Origin: an uncultured Eubacteriales bacterium
Lineage (GTDB): Bacteria; Bacillota; Clostridia; Oscillospirales; CAG-272
Length of the DNA: 5,452 nt
Direction: 5' to 3'
Assembly: GCA_934796165.1 (NCBI GenBank)
Contig: CAKVOU010000015.1
Span: 1 to 5,452 of the forward strand
Positions within the stretch are counted from its first letter, which is position 1; every line of letters begins with the position of its first letter. The position numbers and the translations under genes are program-made. Positions 5,435-5,452 of the stretch are shown here, one piece after another. Under the pieces are notes generated by a model, which saw nothing but the letters and a program-made list of their open reading frames with translations, did no database searches and had not been told where the DNA came from.

Positions 5435-5452
5435 GCGCGGTTGTGCCGTCGG

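Overview
The window looks like a chromosomal piece from a GC-rich clostridial (Bacillota) gut-type bacterium. The reasons are a DnaI/DnaC-type helicase loader with an N-terminal zinc-binding segment, strong AGGAGA-type ribosome binding sites, a textbook sigma-A promoter, and a lipoprotein with a low-complexity Ser/Glu linker after the lipobox. The lineage is inferred from style, not from a marker gene.

All three genes I can support lie on the minus strand, so they read from right to left. At the right, 4820-3849 encodes a helicase-loader AAA+ ATPase. It is followed after 31 bp by 3817-3287, a small two-helix membrane protein of unknown function, probably on the same transcript. Then, from its own consensus promoter (3199-3171), 3127-1163 encodes a 654-residue lipoprotein of unknown function. 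A strong intrinsic-type hairpin at 956-991 closes this block and could work in both directions.

The rest of the window, nearly 1.8 kb, is non-coding and built almost entirely of repeats and hairpins. The left 950 bp is a mosaic of three repeated modules: a 48-bp GC-rich double-hairpin element twice in tandem (30-125); a roughly 210-bp multi-hairpin module twice (162-366, 409-617); and an A-rich module twice (618-806, 807-930) that itself contains ~61-bp subrepeats. The right end (5045-5434) is an array of five exact-length 78-bp units, each folding into two hairpins. One unit carries a compensated base-pair change, which suggests the fold is maintained. The GC-rich elements at the two ends share an apical GCGAAGC/GCTTCGC heptamer, so they may belong to one family of REP-like palindromic elements.

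I see no CRISPR array, tRNA, rRNA, transposase or recombinase. The most interesting material is the structured repeats. They also leave an open frame (78 bp = 26 codons) running into the helicase-loader gene, which is a trap for start-site annotation.
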